Source: Victivallales bacterium Lenti_02
Lineage (GTDB): Bacteria > Verrucomicrobiota > Lentisphaeria > Oligosphaerales > Lenti-02
Direction of reading: 5' to 3'
NCBI GenBank assembly: GCA_001603055.1
Contig: LVAZ01000420.1
Coordinates: 1 to 7,695, forward strand
Length of the DNA: 7,695 nt
The notes under the pieces are model-generated. The model saw only the letters and a program-made list of their open reading frames with translations. It was not told the origin of the DNA and made no database searches. Every line of letters begins with the position of its first letter. The first letter of the stretch is position 1. Positions 1 to 6,432 of the stretch are shown here, piece by piece. A program made the position numbers and the translations under genes.

Positions 1-1063
1 GAAAGAAGGCGGGCGGGGGGGGCTGGCCGGGGAGGCGGGGGTTGCCGAGGGCGCGGACGGCGGCGGCCCGGAGCACTGCGGGGCCTTCGGCGGCCAGTTG
101 GCGGAGCAGGTCGCCCAACGGCAGTTCGAGGATGACGAGCTGGTTGACGAGCTGGGCGCGGGCGTCGGGATCGACTGCCGGATCGGTCAGGAGGCGGGCG
201 AGGACGGTCGGCGCGCTCTCGTCCTGCATGAGGGCAAGCTGGCGGCCGGCTTCGAGCCGCACGGCGGGGACGGGGTCTTCGGCCAGAAGGCGGAGGCCGG
301 GGAGGCCGGCCGCGCCGCAGCGGGCGAGGGTGGCGGCCAGTTCCCGGCGCACGATGTCGTCCCTGTCCCCGGTCAGGGGGGCGAGCCGGTCGGCCAGCTC
401 CTGCTCCTTGCGGACCGGGAGTTCGCGGATGCTCTGCAAGGCCATGACCCGGACTTCGCGGTCGGGGTTGGCGAGGCAGTTGCGCACCTTGTCGGGGTCC
501 AGTTCCCCCGGGGCGGCGGCGGCGGCGGCGAGGACGTTTTTCACCACGATGGGGTCGGGATCGTCGAGGGCGCGGTTGAGCTGCTCCAGGACCGGGTTGG
601 CCTGGGGGACCGCGACCACGGGGGGGCGCCCGGCGACCACGACGCCCTGGGGGGGCCGCGCGAGGCGTGTTCCCAGGAGCACTTCCGGCAGCATGGAGGA
701 GGCGATGCGGCGGATGTGGACGTCGGGATCGGCGAGCAGGGCGAGGATGTCCGGCCCGGCATGCTGCGGCATGCCCCGGCGTTCGGAGAAGGAGACCAGG
801 GCCGAACGCCGCACCATGGCGTCCTCGTCGCGCAGCGAGAGCAGGAGGGCGGCCTCGGCGGCGGGGTTCTCGTATTTCCCGATCACCAGGATCGCCCGGC
901 GTCTGGCCTGCACGTCGGGCGAGGCCAGCTCCGCCAGGCAGCGGGCCATGGTTTCGGCCTCGGTTTCGTGGCCTTCGGCAGGGACGGCAGGCTGGGCGGC
1001 GACGACGCCTGCCACCAGCAGGGCCGCCACCGTCAACCAGCAGTGGAGAATGCGCGGGGTCAC
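1..1063 (-). CDS. Exported HEAT-repeat protein, 3' end cut by window edge
   Basis: The 354 visible codons are open, read from a GTG at 1063-1061 that overlaps the dnaJ stop in a GTGA arrangement, which is why I choose this start. Residues 1-23 look like a Sec signal peptide: basic Arg4, a hydrophobic core (LTVAALLVAGVVA) and a likely signal peptidase I site near VAA|QP. There is no lipobox cysteine. The rest is made of degenerate HEAT-like helical pairs with the recurring pattern L-(A/T)DPD-x-x-(V/I)R-x-x-A, for example near residues 42-62, 76-92, 106-124, 159-182, 193-212, 226-246, 256-276 and 285-310. Such repeats form solenoids that bind other proteins; no catalytic motif is visible. A Pro-rich stretch (residues 345-351) lies at the window edge, so another domain may follow. 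The partner is unknown. Export suggests it acts in the periplasm, unlike DnaJ and GrpE next to it. The repeat call is firm, the function unassigned. Confidence 0.82.
   Translation of the reverse strand, partial: MTPRILHCWLTVAALLVAGVVAAQPAVPAEGHETEAETMARCLAELASPDVQARRRAILVIGKYENPAAEAALLLSLRDEDAMVRRSALVSFSERRGMPQHAGPDILALLADPDVHIRRIASSMLPEVLLGTRLARPPQGVVVAGRPPVVAVPQANPVLEQLNRALDDPDPIVVKNVLAAAAAAPGELDPDKVRNCLANPDREVRVMALQSIRELPVRKEQELADRLAPLTGDRDDIVRRELAATLARCGAAGLPGLRLLAEDPVPAVRLEAGRQLALMQDESAPTVLARLLTDPAVDPDARAQLVNQLVILELPLGDLLRQLAAEGPAVLRAAAVRALGNPRLPGQPPPPAFF
512..529. repeat. Six-unit GGC trinucleotide run in the HEAT gene
   Basis: Six consecutive GGC units on the plus strand encode six alanines (about residues 179-184) of the HEAT-repeat protein. 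Gain or loss of a unit would keep the reading frame, so this is a potential length polymorphism. It most likely reflects only Ala-rich, GC-rich coding sequence. Confidence 0.5.
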
Positions 1064-2184
1064 GTGAAGAACCGCTTGGCCTTTTCCAGGAACTCGCGCC
1101 ACTTGGGGTTGGTCGAGTCGTCGCAGGAGTCGGCGAATTCCTGGAGTTTCTGGCGCTGGAGGTTGTTGAGCTTGACGGGGACCTCGATGGTGACGCGGAC
1201 ATGCTGGTCGCCCCGGCCGTAGCCGCGGAGGGAGGGTATGCCCTTTTCGCGCAGGCGGAAATGGGCGCCGCTCTGGGTGCCGGCCGGAATGCGGATTTCG
1301 GTGGCGCCGTTGATGGTGGGCACTTTGACTTTGCCGCCGAGGGCGGCCACGTGGAAGGGCAGGGGGATTTCGCAGAAGATGTCGTCGTCCTCGCGCGTGA
1401 ACACATCGTGGGGGCGCACATGGATGACCACGCGGAGATCGCCCGGCGGGCCGCCCCGGCGCCCGGCCTGGCCCGCGCCCGCGACCCGGAGCTGCATGCC
1501 GGTGTCGACGCCGGCGGGGATGCGGATCGGGATGGTCTTGCGCTGGCTCACATGGCCTTCGCCGTGGCATTTCCGGCAGGGTTTCTCGATCACCTCGCCC
1601 TGGCCCTGGCAGTGAGGGCAGGGCTGGCTGACGCTGAAAAAGCCCTGGGCGACCCGGACCTGGCCCTGGCCGCGGCAGTGGGCGCAGGTGCGTTTGCCGG
1701 TGCCTGGCTCGGAGCCGGAGCCGTTGCAGCGGTCGCAGGCGACCGCCTGGGGAATCGTGATGTTTTTCTCGGTGCCGAAGACGGCCTCCTCGAAATCGAC
1801 CTCGAGGTCGTAGCGGAGGTCGGCGCCGGGGCGGGGGCCGCTGCGGCCGGCGGTGCCGCCGCCGAAGAAGCCGTCGAAGATGCCGCCGCCGCTGAAGACT
1901 TGGCTGAAGAGGTCGAAGGGGTCCACCGTGTGGCCGCCCGAAGGGCTGCCGCCGCCCTTGCGGGTGAAGGCGTCGTGGCCGACCTGATCGTACAGTCTGC
2001 GCTTGTCCTCGTTGCTGAGGACCTCGTAGGCTTCGGAAACCTTCTTGAACTGCTCCTCCGCCTCCTTGTCGCCGGGGTTGCGGTCGGGGTGGTACTTCAT
2101 GGCGAGCTTGCGGTACGCCTTTTTGAGGTCGTCCTGGCTCACGCCCCGTTCCACGCCGAGTATTTCGTAGTAGTCTTTCGCCAT
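1060..2184 (-). CDS. dnaJ: Chaperone protein DnaJ (type I Hsp40)
   Basis: This is a full-length 374-residue DnaJ, close to the usual 370-380. It binds unfolded clients and stimulates DnaK ATP hydrolysis in the cytoplasm. The N-terminal J domain (about residues 4-70) has the essential HPD at 32-34 after a basic helix II. A short Gly/Phe-rich region follows (about 77-118). The zinc region has four intact CxxCxGxG motifs with cysteines at 150/153, 167/170, 189/192 and 203/206. The C-terminal substrate-binding part (about 214-350) carries family signatures such as the FCEIPLPFHVAALGG segment and IRIPAGTQSG. The start follows grpE by 18 nt (2185-2202); the only Shine-Dalgarno candidate is a weak AGG about 12 nt upstream, so translation may be coupled to grpE. 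Its TGA overlaps the GTG start of the HEAT gene. All type I hallmarks are present, so the call is secure. Confidence 0.98.
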   Translation of the reverse strand: MAKDYYEILGVERGVSQDDLKKAYRKLAMKYHPDRNPGDKEAEEQFKKVSEAYEVLSNEDKRRLYDQVGHDAFTRKGGGSPSGGHTVDPFDLFSQVFSGGGIFDGFFGGGTAGRSGPRPGADLRYDLEVDFEEAVFGTEKNITIPQAVACDRCNGSGSEPGTGKRTCAHCRGQGQVRVAQGFFSVSQPCPHCQGQGEVIEKPCRKCHGEGHVSQRKTIPIRIPAGVDTGMQLRVAGAGQAGRRGGPPGDLRVVIHVRPHDVFTREDDDIFCEIPLPFHVAALGGKVKVPTINGATEIRIPAGTQSGAHFRLREKGIPSLRGYGRGDQHVRVTIEVPVKLNNLQRQKLQEFADSCDDSTNPKWREFLEKAKRFFT

Positions 2185-2202
2185 GGGAAGTTCTTGGACC
2201 TG

Positions 2203-2787
2203 CTAGTTTTCGCTCGTCTCGGTTGCGGGTTTCGGGGTTGGCCCGGTGCTGACGATCACGGCGGCGGGCCGCAGCAGCTTGTCGCCGATCCGGAAGCCGG
2301 CCTTCCACTGGCGCAGCACATGGCCCTCGGCGACGGTCTCGGACGGCTGCTGGGCGATGGCCTCGTGGAGGTTGGGGTCGAAGGCTCTCCCCTCGACGGC
2401 CATTTCCTCGACGCCGAGGCTCTCGAAGGTGCGCCGGAATTCGGCGAGGATCATGTCCATGCCCTGGCGGAGCATAGTGGACTGCTCGTCCGCGTGGGCG
2501 AGGGCCATGCCGAAGTGGTCGTAGACGCTGAGGAATTCCTCGACTGTCGCGGCTTTGGCCTGTTCCCGGACGGCGGCGAATTCGCGCTGGGTCCGCTTGC
2601 GGTAGTTGTCGAATTCCGCATGCTGTCGGAGGAGCTTGTCCTTGAGTTCCTCGCAGAGCGCCTGATAGTCCGGAGCTTCCTCGCCGGGTTCGGCGACCGG
2701 TGCCGCCTCGGGTTCTTCGGCGGCCGGAGTATGGCTTCCGTTCGTGGTCTCTTCGGCGGGGGGATTCGGATTGGCCTTTTTCTTCAT
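2203..2787 (-). CDS. grpE: Nucleotide exchange factor GrpE
   Basis: This 194-residue protein is GrpE, the cytoplasmic factor that releases ADP from DnaK and so resets the chaperone cycle. The first 40 residues are a low-complexity acidic tail rich in Pro, Ala and Glu. Residues about 41-75 form the start of the long dimerising helix, with the family motif EFDNYRKRTQRE at 58-69. FLSVYDHFGMAL (85-96) fits the four-helix bundle region. The C-terminal beta domain that contacts DnaK has FDPNLHEAI (136-144) and GFRIGDKLLRPAAVIVS (164-180). The start is the only good one; an AAGGTGA at 2801-2807 lies 13 nt upstream, slightly far for a Shine-Dalgarno site. It sits between prc and dnaJ in the same operon. 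dnaK is not in this window. Confidence 0.97.
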   Translation of the reverse strand: MKKKANPNPPAEETTNGSHTPAAEEPEAAPVAEPGEEAPDYQALCEELKDKLLRQHAEFDNYRKRTQREFAAVREQAKAATVEEFLSVYDHFGMALAHADEQSTMLRQGMDMILAEFRRTFESLGVEEMAVEGRAFDPNLHEAIAQQPSETVAEGHVLRQWKAGFRIGDKLLRPAAVIVSTGPTPKPATETSEN

Positions 2788-2800
2788 GATGCGAATCGTG

Positions 2801-2807
2801 TCACCTT
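2801..2807 (-). promoter_or_regulatory. Putative ribosome binding site of grpE
   Basis: AAGGTGA on the minus strand lies in the 38-nt gap between the prc stop and the grpE start. The spacing to the ATG is 13 nt, longer than the usual 5-9 nt, so initiation may be modest or helped by coupling to prc. Confidence 0.45.
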
Positions 2808-2825
2808 GTTGTCGTTTGGGGTGAG

Positions 2826-5066
2826 TTATTGGAGTTCTTTTTCCAGGCCGCCGACTTCGCGGGCGACGGCCACAGCTTTGAAGGCGGGGTCGCGCTGCAG
2901 GGCGATGAGGTCGCCGAGGACGGCGATGGCTTCCTCGAGCATCAGGTCCTCCACCTGCCCGAGCACGTCCTCTTCCTGTTCCTCGTCGGTTTTTCCGGTT
3001 TTCCGGTCTCGGCGGTTTTTACTGGCCTGCCGGGCCTCCCGCAGTTTTCGGCCCCATTCCTTCTCTTCCTGGATCAGCTTTTTCCGGGCTTCGAGATTGA
3101 GGGGGACGGTCTTGCGCTGGCGGCGTTCGGCGTAGTGGGCGATGTCGGCCACGAGGCGTTGGAATTCGGGATGGCCGGCGCGGCGTTCGGCGGAGCGTTT
3201 GGCCAGTTCGGGCAGGTAGGGGGTGACATCCACGTCGCAGGCGAAGCGGGCGGGCTGGATTTCGTCCCATTCCATGGCATGGGGGATGTTGGCCTCGCCC
3301 AGTTCCATGTGGTCGGTGTAGGAGGGCAGGATGATGTCGGGCACCACGCCGCGGAGCTGGGTGGAGCCGCCGGTCACGCGGTAGTACTTGGCCAGGGTCA
3401 GTTTGAGGGCGCCCGCCTTTTCCCCGGCGTAGGCGGGCTTCCGCTGCATGGCGGCGTCCAAATCCATTTTCTGCTGGACGGTTCCCTTGCCGTGGGTGGA
3501 GGAGTCGCCGACGATGACGGCGCGGCGGTAGTCCTGGAGGGCGGCGGCGACGATTTCGGAGGCGGAGGCGCTGGTTTTGTCCACCAGCACCACGAGGGGG
3601 CCTTCGTAGGCGACGGTGGGGTCCTGGTCGAAGCGGGTCTTCTTGCGGTCGTCGATTTCGCGCACCTGGACCACCGGCCCCTCGCCGAAGAACAGGCCGG
3701 CGATGGCGATGGCCTCGTCGAGGGAGCCGCCGCCGTTGCGGCGGAGATCGAGGATCAAGCCGCCGAGGCCGGTGCCGCCCGCCTCGTCGATCAGGCGGCG
3801 GATGTCGTTGCCCGAGCTGCTGAAATCGCCGCCCTGGGCGGCCCCGCCGAAGTCCCGGTAGAAGGAGGGGAGGGAAATCACCGCGACCTTGGCCCGGGCG
3901 GGGGTCTCGGTGGGCAGGTCCACTTCCCGCAGTTCGCTTTTGGCGGCCTGGTCCTCGAGCTTGACCACGTCGCGCACGATGTCGACGATGGTGCGGACGC
4001 CGGTCTGCTTGTCCACCACGGTCAGAAAGACTTTGGTGCCCTTCTCGCCGCGGATTTTCTGGACCACCTTGTTGAGGGGTTTGTCGACCACGTCCTCGGG
4101 CGGCTCGCCGTCCTGGGCCACGGCGACGATGCGGTCGTCGGGCTTGAGGCGTCCGTCCCGCTCGGCAGGACCGCCGGTGAGGATTTCGGTGATGGTGACG
4201 TAGCCGTCGTCGGAGGTGAGCCGGGCGCCGATGCCGGTGAGGGAGAGGCGCATGTCGATGTTGAAGTCCTCGCTGGTGGCGGGGGCCATGTAGGCCGAGT
4301 GGGGGTCGTAGATGTGGGTCAGGGAGGTGAGGAACATCTCGACGATCTCGATGGCCTCGACTTCGAGGCGGCGGGCGAGGTAGCGGTCGTAGCGTTTGAG
4401 GACCACGAGCCGGGGGTCCGCCTCGGGCTCGACGGGGAGGTTCTCCCCGCCTTCGGGAACGGGGTTTTCGGCCTGGCTGGCCTCGCGTTCCAGGCGCTCG
4501 ATTTCGAGGACGAGAAGGGCGTTTTTGAGCTGCTTGCGCCAGGCTTCCTCGAGTTCCGCCATGGTCTGGGCGCGGGGCAGCTTGTCCGGATTGATGGGCA
4601 TATGCTCGTCGACGGTGAAGTCGAAGTCGTCGTTGATGTGGTCCGCCGCGTAGACGGCCCACTGCTTGATGCGCTGGAGGAGCCGCTCGTACACGTCGAA
4701 GGCGAAATCGATGCGTCCCTGGCGGTAGACCTGGACGCCGATCACGTCGCGGGCGGATTTGAAGTCGTCGATGTCCGTTTGCAGCAGGAAGTTGCGGTTG
4801 CGGTCGATGAGGTCGAAGTATTGGTCGAACCACTCCTGGGAGATGGCGCGGTCTATGCCCCGCCGGGAGTAGTGGTAGGTGCGGGTCAGGTTGGCCACCT
4901 CGCGGCTCAGGTCGATGAGGAAGGGCCGGGATGGGGGGATGGCGATGGTGGTCTCGCGGATTCTCTGGGCGACGCTCTCGATCGTCTCGTCATCCCGGGC
5001 GGCGAGGAGGGCGGCGGCCAGCAGGGCCGGGAGGACGAGGGCGTGGATTTTGCGCCAGGTTGCCAT
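2826..5066 (-). CDS. prc: Periplasmic tail-specific protease Prc/Tsp (S41A)
   Basis: This 746-residue protein is a C-terminal processing peptidase of the Prc/Tsp type, which degrades or trims periplasmic proteins by recognising their C-termini. Residues 1-23 are a signal peptide with hydrophobic core ALVLPALLAAALLAA. The Tsp N-terminal region spans about 45-260 (YHYSRRGID, DIYDPHSAYMAP-like segment at 251-262). A PDZ domain follows (about 272-365: LTGIGARL, GGPAERDGRLKPDDRIVAV). The S41 domain (about 390-580) holds LILDLRRNGGGSLDEA and the catalytic set Ser501 in TSASASEI, Lys527 in THGKGTVQ, and Gln531. The C-terminal Tsp region carries AMEWDEIQPARF and a charged Lys/Glu tail (about 660-700). 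Length is near that of the family. The start is chosen from the signal peptide and a GGAG site 7 nt upstream; the frame is open further upstream but overlaps the DUF721 gene. Confidence 0.95.
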   Translation of the reverse strand: MATWRKIHALVLPALLAAALLAARDDETIESVAQRIRETTIAIPPSRPFLIDLSREVANLTRTYHYSRRGIDRAISQEWFDQYFDLIDRNRNFLLQTDIDDFKSARDVIGVQVYRQGRIDFAFDVYERLLQRIKQWAVYAADHINDDFDFTVDEHMPINPDKLPRAQTMAELEEAWRKQLKNALLVLEIERLEREASQAENPVPEGGENLPVEPEADPRLVVLKRYDRYLARRLEVEAIEIVEMFLTSLTHIYDPHSAYMAPATSEDFNIDMRLSLTGIGARLTSDDGYVTITEILTGGPAERDGRLKPDDRIVAVAQDGEPPEDVVDKPLNKVVQKIRGEKGTKVFLTVVDKQTGVRTIVDIVRDVVKLEDQAAKSELREVDLPTETPARAKVAVISLPSFYRDFGGAAQGGDFSSSGNDIRRLIDEAGGTGLGGLILDLRRNGGGSLDEAIAIAGLFFGEGPVVQVREIDDRKKTRFDQDPTVAYEGPLVVLVDKTSASASEIVAAALQDYRRAVIVGDSSTHGKGTVQQKMDLDAAMQRKPAYAGEKAGALKLTLAKYYRVTGGSTQLRGVVPDIILPSYTDHMELGEANIPHAMEWDEIQPARFACDVDVTPYLPELAKRSAERRAGHPEFQRLVADIAHYAERRQRKTVPLNLEARKKLIQEEKEWGRKLREARQASKNRRDRKTGKTDEEQEEDVLGQVEDLMLEEAIAVLGDLIALQRDPAFKAVAVAREVGGLEKELQ

Positions 5067-5073
5067 GCGGAAA

Positions 5074-5077
5074 CTCC
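5074..5077 (-). promoter_or_regulatory. Ribosome binding site of prc (decides the start)
   Basis: GGAG on the minus strand sits 7 nt before the ATG at 5066. It supports this start, which opens directly into a signal peptide, over the longer in-frame extension that would overlap the DUF721 gene. The site lies within a small possible stem (CGGA, loop GTT, TCCG), which may slightly limit access. Confidence 0.7.
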
Positions 5078-5090
5078 GTTTGTCTGGTTG

Positions 5091-5100
5091 CCCGCGCGGG
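5091..5100. repeat. Perfect 10-bp GC palindrome between DUF721 gene and prc
   Basis: CCCGCGCGGG is its own reverse complement and lies in the 59-nt gap between the DUF721 stop and the prc start. No T-run follows it on the minus strand, so it is not a convincing intrinsic terminator. It could be a chance product of GC-rich sequence or a short mRNA hairpin. Confidence 0.35.
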
Positions 5101-5125
5101 GTTGCGCAGGTCAGAATCGGACCCG

Positions 5126-5623
5126 TCAAGCGTCGGGTCGGTTCCCCGGTTGGGAGGAGGCTCTGCCGCCGGGAACCAGGCGGATGCTCCGCACCTCCCC
5201 GTCGGTGGCCTTCTTCAGTTTGTCGAGCAGGTGGCTGCGGAATTGGCTTTCGATCACGTAGCGCCAGGTGGCGTTGGGAATGCCGATCCAGAGGGTGCCT
5301 TTTTCGCAGCGGAGGGGGACGCTGGCGCGGGCGATGTCGGCGCCGACCAGCTCGGGCCATTGGCGGGTGAGTCGGTTGAGGGCGAGGGCGCCCGCCTGGT
5401 CCAGTTCGGCGAGGACTTCCTCGACCAGTTCGCCGGTGGTGTGGACGGGACCGCGCAGTTCGGCCATCTGGTCTGGGGCGAGCATGCCGCCGAGCCAGTC
5501 GCGCAGCAGGCGGTCCCGCTGGAATTCGCGATAGCTGGGCCGCCGGGAGGAATGGGTGCGCCCGGCATGATCGCGGCGCTTGAGCCAATCGGCGGCTTGG
5601 GTTGGACGGTTGTTCGCCTTCAT
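5126..5623 (-). CDS. DUF721 / DciA-like protein
   Basis: This 165-residue protein carries a DUF721 (DciA-like) domain at about residues 78-150. Family-style features are the WPELVGADIARASVP block (Trp89, Gly94, Pro103), then a G-L-W-I-G strand (109-113) and an N-x-x-W (117-120) leading into the helix FRSHLLDKLK. The N-terminal 45 residues are strongly basic and Arg-rich, which fits nucleic-acid contact. DciA proteins help place the replicative helicase DnaB in bacteria without DnaC or DnaI; this role is known for some members and only inferred here. It is the first sizeable gene of the operon, 59 nt ahead of prc. The ATG at 5623 is the only ATG, GTG or TTG I found before an in-frame TAG upstream; the Shine-Dalgarno candidate (GGAAAG) is close and weak. 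The family call is good, the exact role less sure. Confidence 0.8.
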   Translation of the reverse strand: MKANNRPTQAADWLKRRDHAGRTHSSRRPSYREFQRDRLLRDWLGGMLAPDQMAELRGPVHTTGELVEEVLAELDQAGALALNRLTRQWPELVGADIARASVPLRCEKGTLWIGIPNATWRYVIESQFRSHLLDKLKKATDGEVRSIRLVPGGRASSQPGNRPDA

Positions 5624-5670
5624 GTCTTTCCAGAAGAGCGTTTGTTCCGGCGGATTTGTTTGTCGGCCAT
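5620..5670 (-). CDS. Possible 16-residue leader ORF before the DUF721 gene
   Basis: An ATG at 5670 opens a 16-codon frame encoding a basic peptide (MADKQIRRNKRSSGKT) whose TGA overlaps the ATG of the DUF721 gene as ATGA. Such overlaps allow translational coupling, and the downstream gene has only a weak ribosome binding site of its own, so this mini-ORF could feed ribosomes to it. The evidence is only position and overlap. The upstream AGGTCC is a poor Shine-Dalgarno match, and the peptide resembles nothing I recognise. It may be chance. Confidence 0.25.
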   Translation of the reverse strand: MADKQIRRNKRSSGKT

Positions 5671-5684
5671 GACGGACCTATGGT
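5656..5684 (+). promoter_or_regulatory. Weak candidate sigma70-like promoter for yggS
   Basis: TTGTTT at 5656-5661 and TATGGT at 5679-5684 are separated by 17 bp on the plus strand. This would start a transcript near 5691 with a leader of about 50 nt before yggS. The -35 matches consensus at three of six bases and the -10 at four. The gap is less GC-rich than the surrounding genes, as expected of a promoter region, but the match alone is weak. Confidence 0.25.
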
Positions 5685-5718
5685 TTCACCCGGCCGCACG
5701 ACCACAACCAAATCAAGT

Positions 5719-5747
5719 AATGTACCGGGGAGAACGCGGCATGTCGA
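5719..5747 (-). promoter_or_regulatory. Candidate sigma70-like promoter for the DUF721-prc-grpE-dnaJ operon
   Basis: On the minus strand TCGACA (5747-5742, five of six matches to TTGACA) is followed after exactly 17 bp by TACATT (5724-5719, four of six to TATAAT). A transcript would start near 5712, giving a leader of roughly 90 nt to the DUF721 ATG or about 40 nt to the mini-ORF. The -35 box overlaps the yggS start codon, so expression of the two directions could interfere. No CIRCE-type inverted repeat accompanies it. Confidence 0.38.
5727..5732 (+). promoter_or_regulatory. Ribosome binding site of yggS (decides the start)
   Basis: GGGGAG lies 8 nt before the ATG at 5741. An in-frame ATG at 5720 lies upstream of this site and has no comparable purine-rich sequence before it, so 5741 is the better start. 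Confidence 0.7.
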
Positions 5748-6430
5748 ACCCTAGCATCGAGCAAAGATTGGCGGGCGTGCGGGAACGCATCGCGGCGGCG
5801 GCCCGCGCGGCCGGGCGTTTGCCGGAAACGGTGCGGCTGGTCGCGGTGTCGAAGACGGTGGACGCGGCGGCGGTGGGCGAGGCCCTGGCCGCCGGCCAGC
5901 GGGCTTTCGGCGAGAACCGGGTCCAGGAGCTGGCCGCCAAGGCGGCGGCTCTGCCCGGCGACTGCGAATGGCATCTGATCGGGCATTTGCAGCAGAACAA
6001 GGCCCGCGCCGCCGTCCAGGACGCCGCCTGGATTCATTCGGTCGATTCGCTCGATCTGCTGGAGCGTCTGGACCGGATCGCGGGCGAGGAGGGCCGTCGG
6101 CCCCGGGTGCTCTTGCAGGTGAACATGACCGGCGAGGCGACGAAGTCGGGCTTGGTGCCCGAGGCGGTTCCCGCCGTCGTCGCGGCGGCCCGCGCCTGCG
6201 CCAATCTTTCCTGCCGGGGTTTCATGACCATGGCGGAGTTCGAGGCGGACGAGGCGGCTCTGCGGGCCTGTTTCGGGGGTCTGCGCCGGTTGCGGGACGA
6301 GGTGGCGGAACGCTGCGGGATGGACCTGCCGGAGCTGTCGATGGGCATGTCCGGCGACTATGAAATCGCCATTGCCGAGGGGGCGACGATGGTCCGGGTC
6401 GGCACCGCGATTTTCGGTCCCCGGCACTGA
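5741..6430 (+). CDS. yggS: PLP homeostasis protein, YggS/PLPBP (COG0325) family
   Basis: This 229-residue protein belongs to the YggS/PROSC family of single-domain PLP-binding proteins, which have the alanine-racemase-like barrel fold but act in vitamin B6 and amino-acid homeostasis rather than as a known enzyme. Lys38 in LVAVSKTV is the expected PLP Schiff-base lysine. Other family blocks are in order: FGENRVQE (56-63), WHLIGHLQQNKA (77-88), HSVDS (99-103), LQVNMTGEATKSG (125-137), FMTM (161-164), and LSMGMSGDYEIAIAEG with TMVRVGTAIFG (199-225). The phosphate-binding Ser/Gly-rich C-terminal motif is complete. Length is near E. coli YggS. The start at 5741 is set by GGGGAG 8 nt upstream. It is transcribed away from the DUF721 operon and converges on the GH36 gene with 2 nt between stops. 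In many bacteria yggS sits near proC or division genes; that is not seen here. Confidence 0.96.
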   Translation: MSNPSIEQRLAGVRERIAAAARAAGRLPETVRLVAVSKTVDAAAVGEALAAGQRAFGENRVQELAAKAAALPGDCEWHLIGHLQQNKARAAVQDAAWIHSVDSLDLLERLDRIAGEEGRRPRVLLQVNMTGEATKSGLVPEAVPAVVAAARACANLSCRGFMTMAEFEADEAALRACFGGLRRLRDEVAERCGMDLPELSMGMSGDYEIAIAEGATMVRVGTAIFGPRH

Positions 6431-6432
6431 GT

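Noticed and set aside
541..762. Short minus-strand ORF inside the HEAT gene
   Set aside because: It is out of frame with the HEAT-repeat protein, whose 354 open codons carry a consistent repeat pattern.
98..5261. Very long plus-strand open frames opposite the chaperone and protease genes (for example 98-1222, 667-3135, 2829-5261)
   Set aside because: They are antisense mirrors of real genes in GC-rich DNA where stop codons are rare. Their translations are Gly/Ala/Val/Asp-rich with no family motifs, while the minus strand encodes clear DnaJ, GrpE and Prc.
5067..5711. In-frame 215-residue N-terminal extension of the Prc protein
   Set aside because: It would overlap the DUF721 gene in another frame, is Arg/Pro-rich without similarity to the family, and places the signal peptide in the middle of the protein. 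A ribosome binding site supports the start at 5066.
4931..5740. Upstream extension of the yggS frame to 4931
   Set aside because: The frame is open only because of base composition. It runs antisense to prc and the DUF721 gene, and YggS proteins start at the chosen ATG by length and motif position.
5624..5740. CIRCE operator or heat-shock inverted repeat before the operon
   Set aside because: I looked for TTAGCACTC-N9-GAGTGCTAA or a near match on both strands and saw none.
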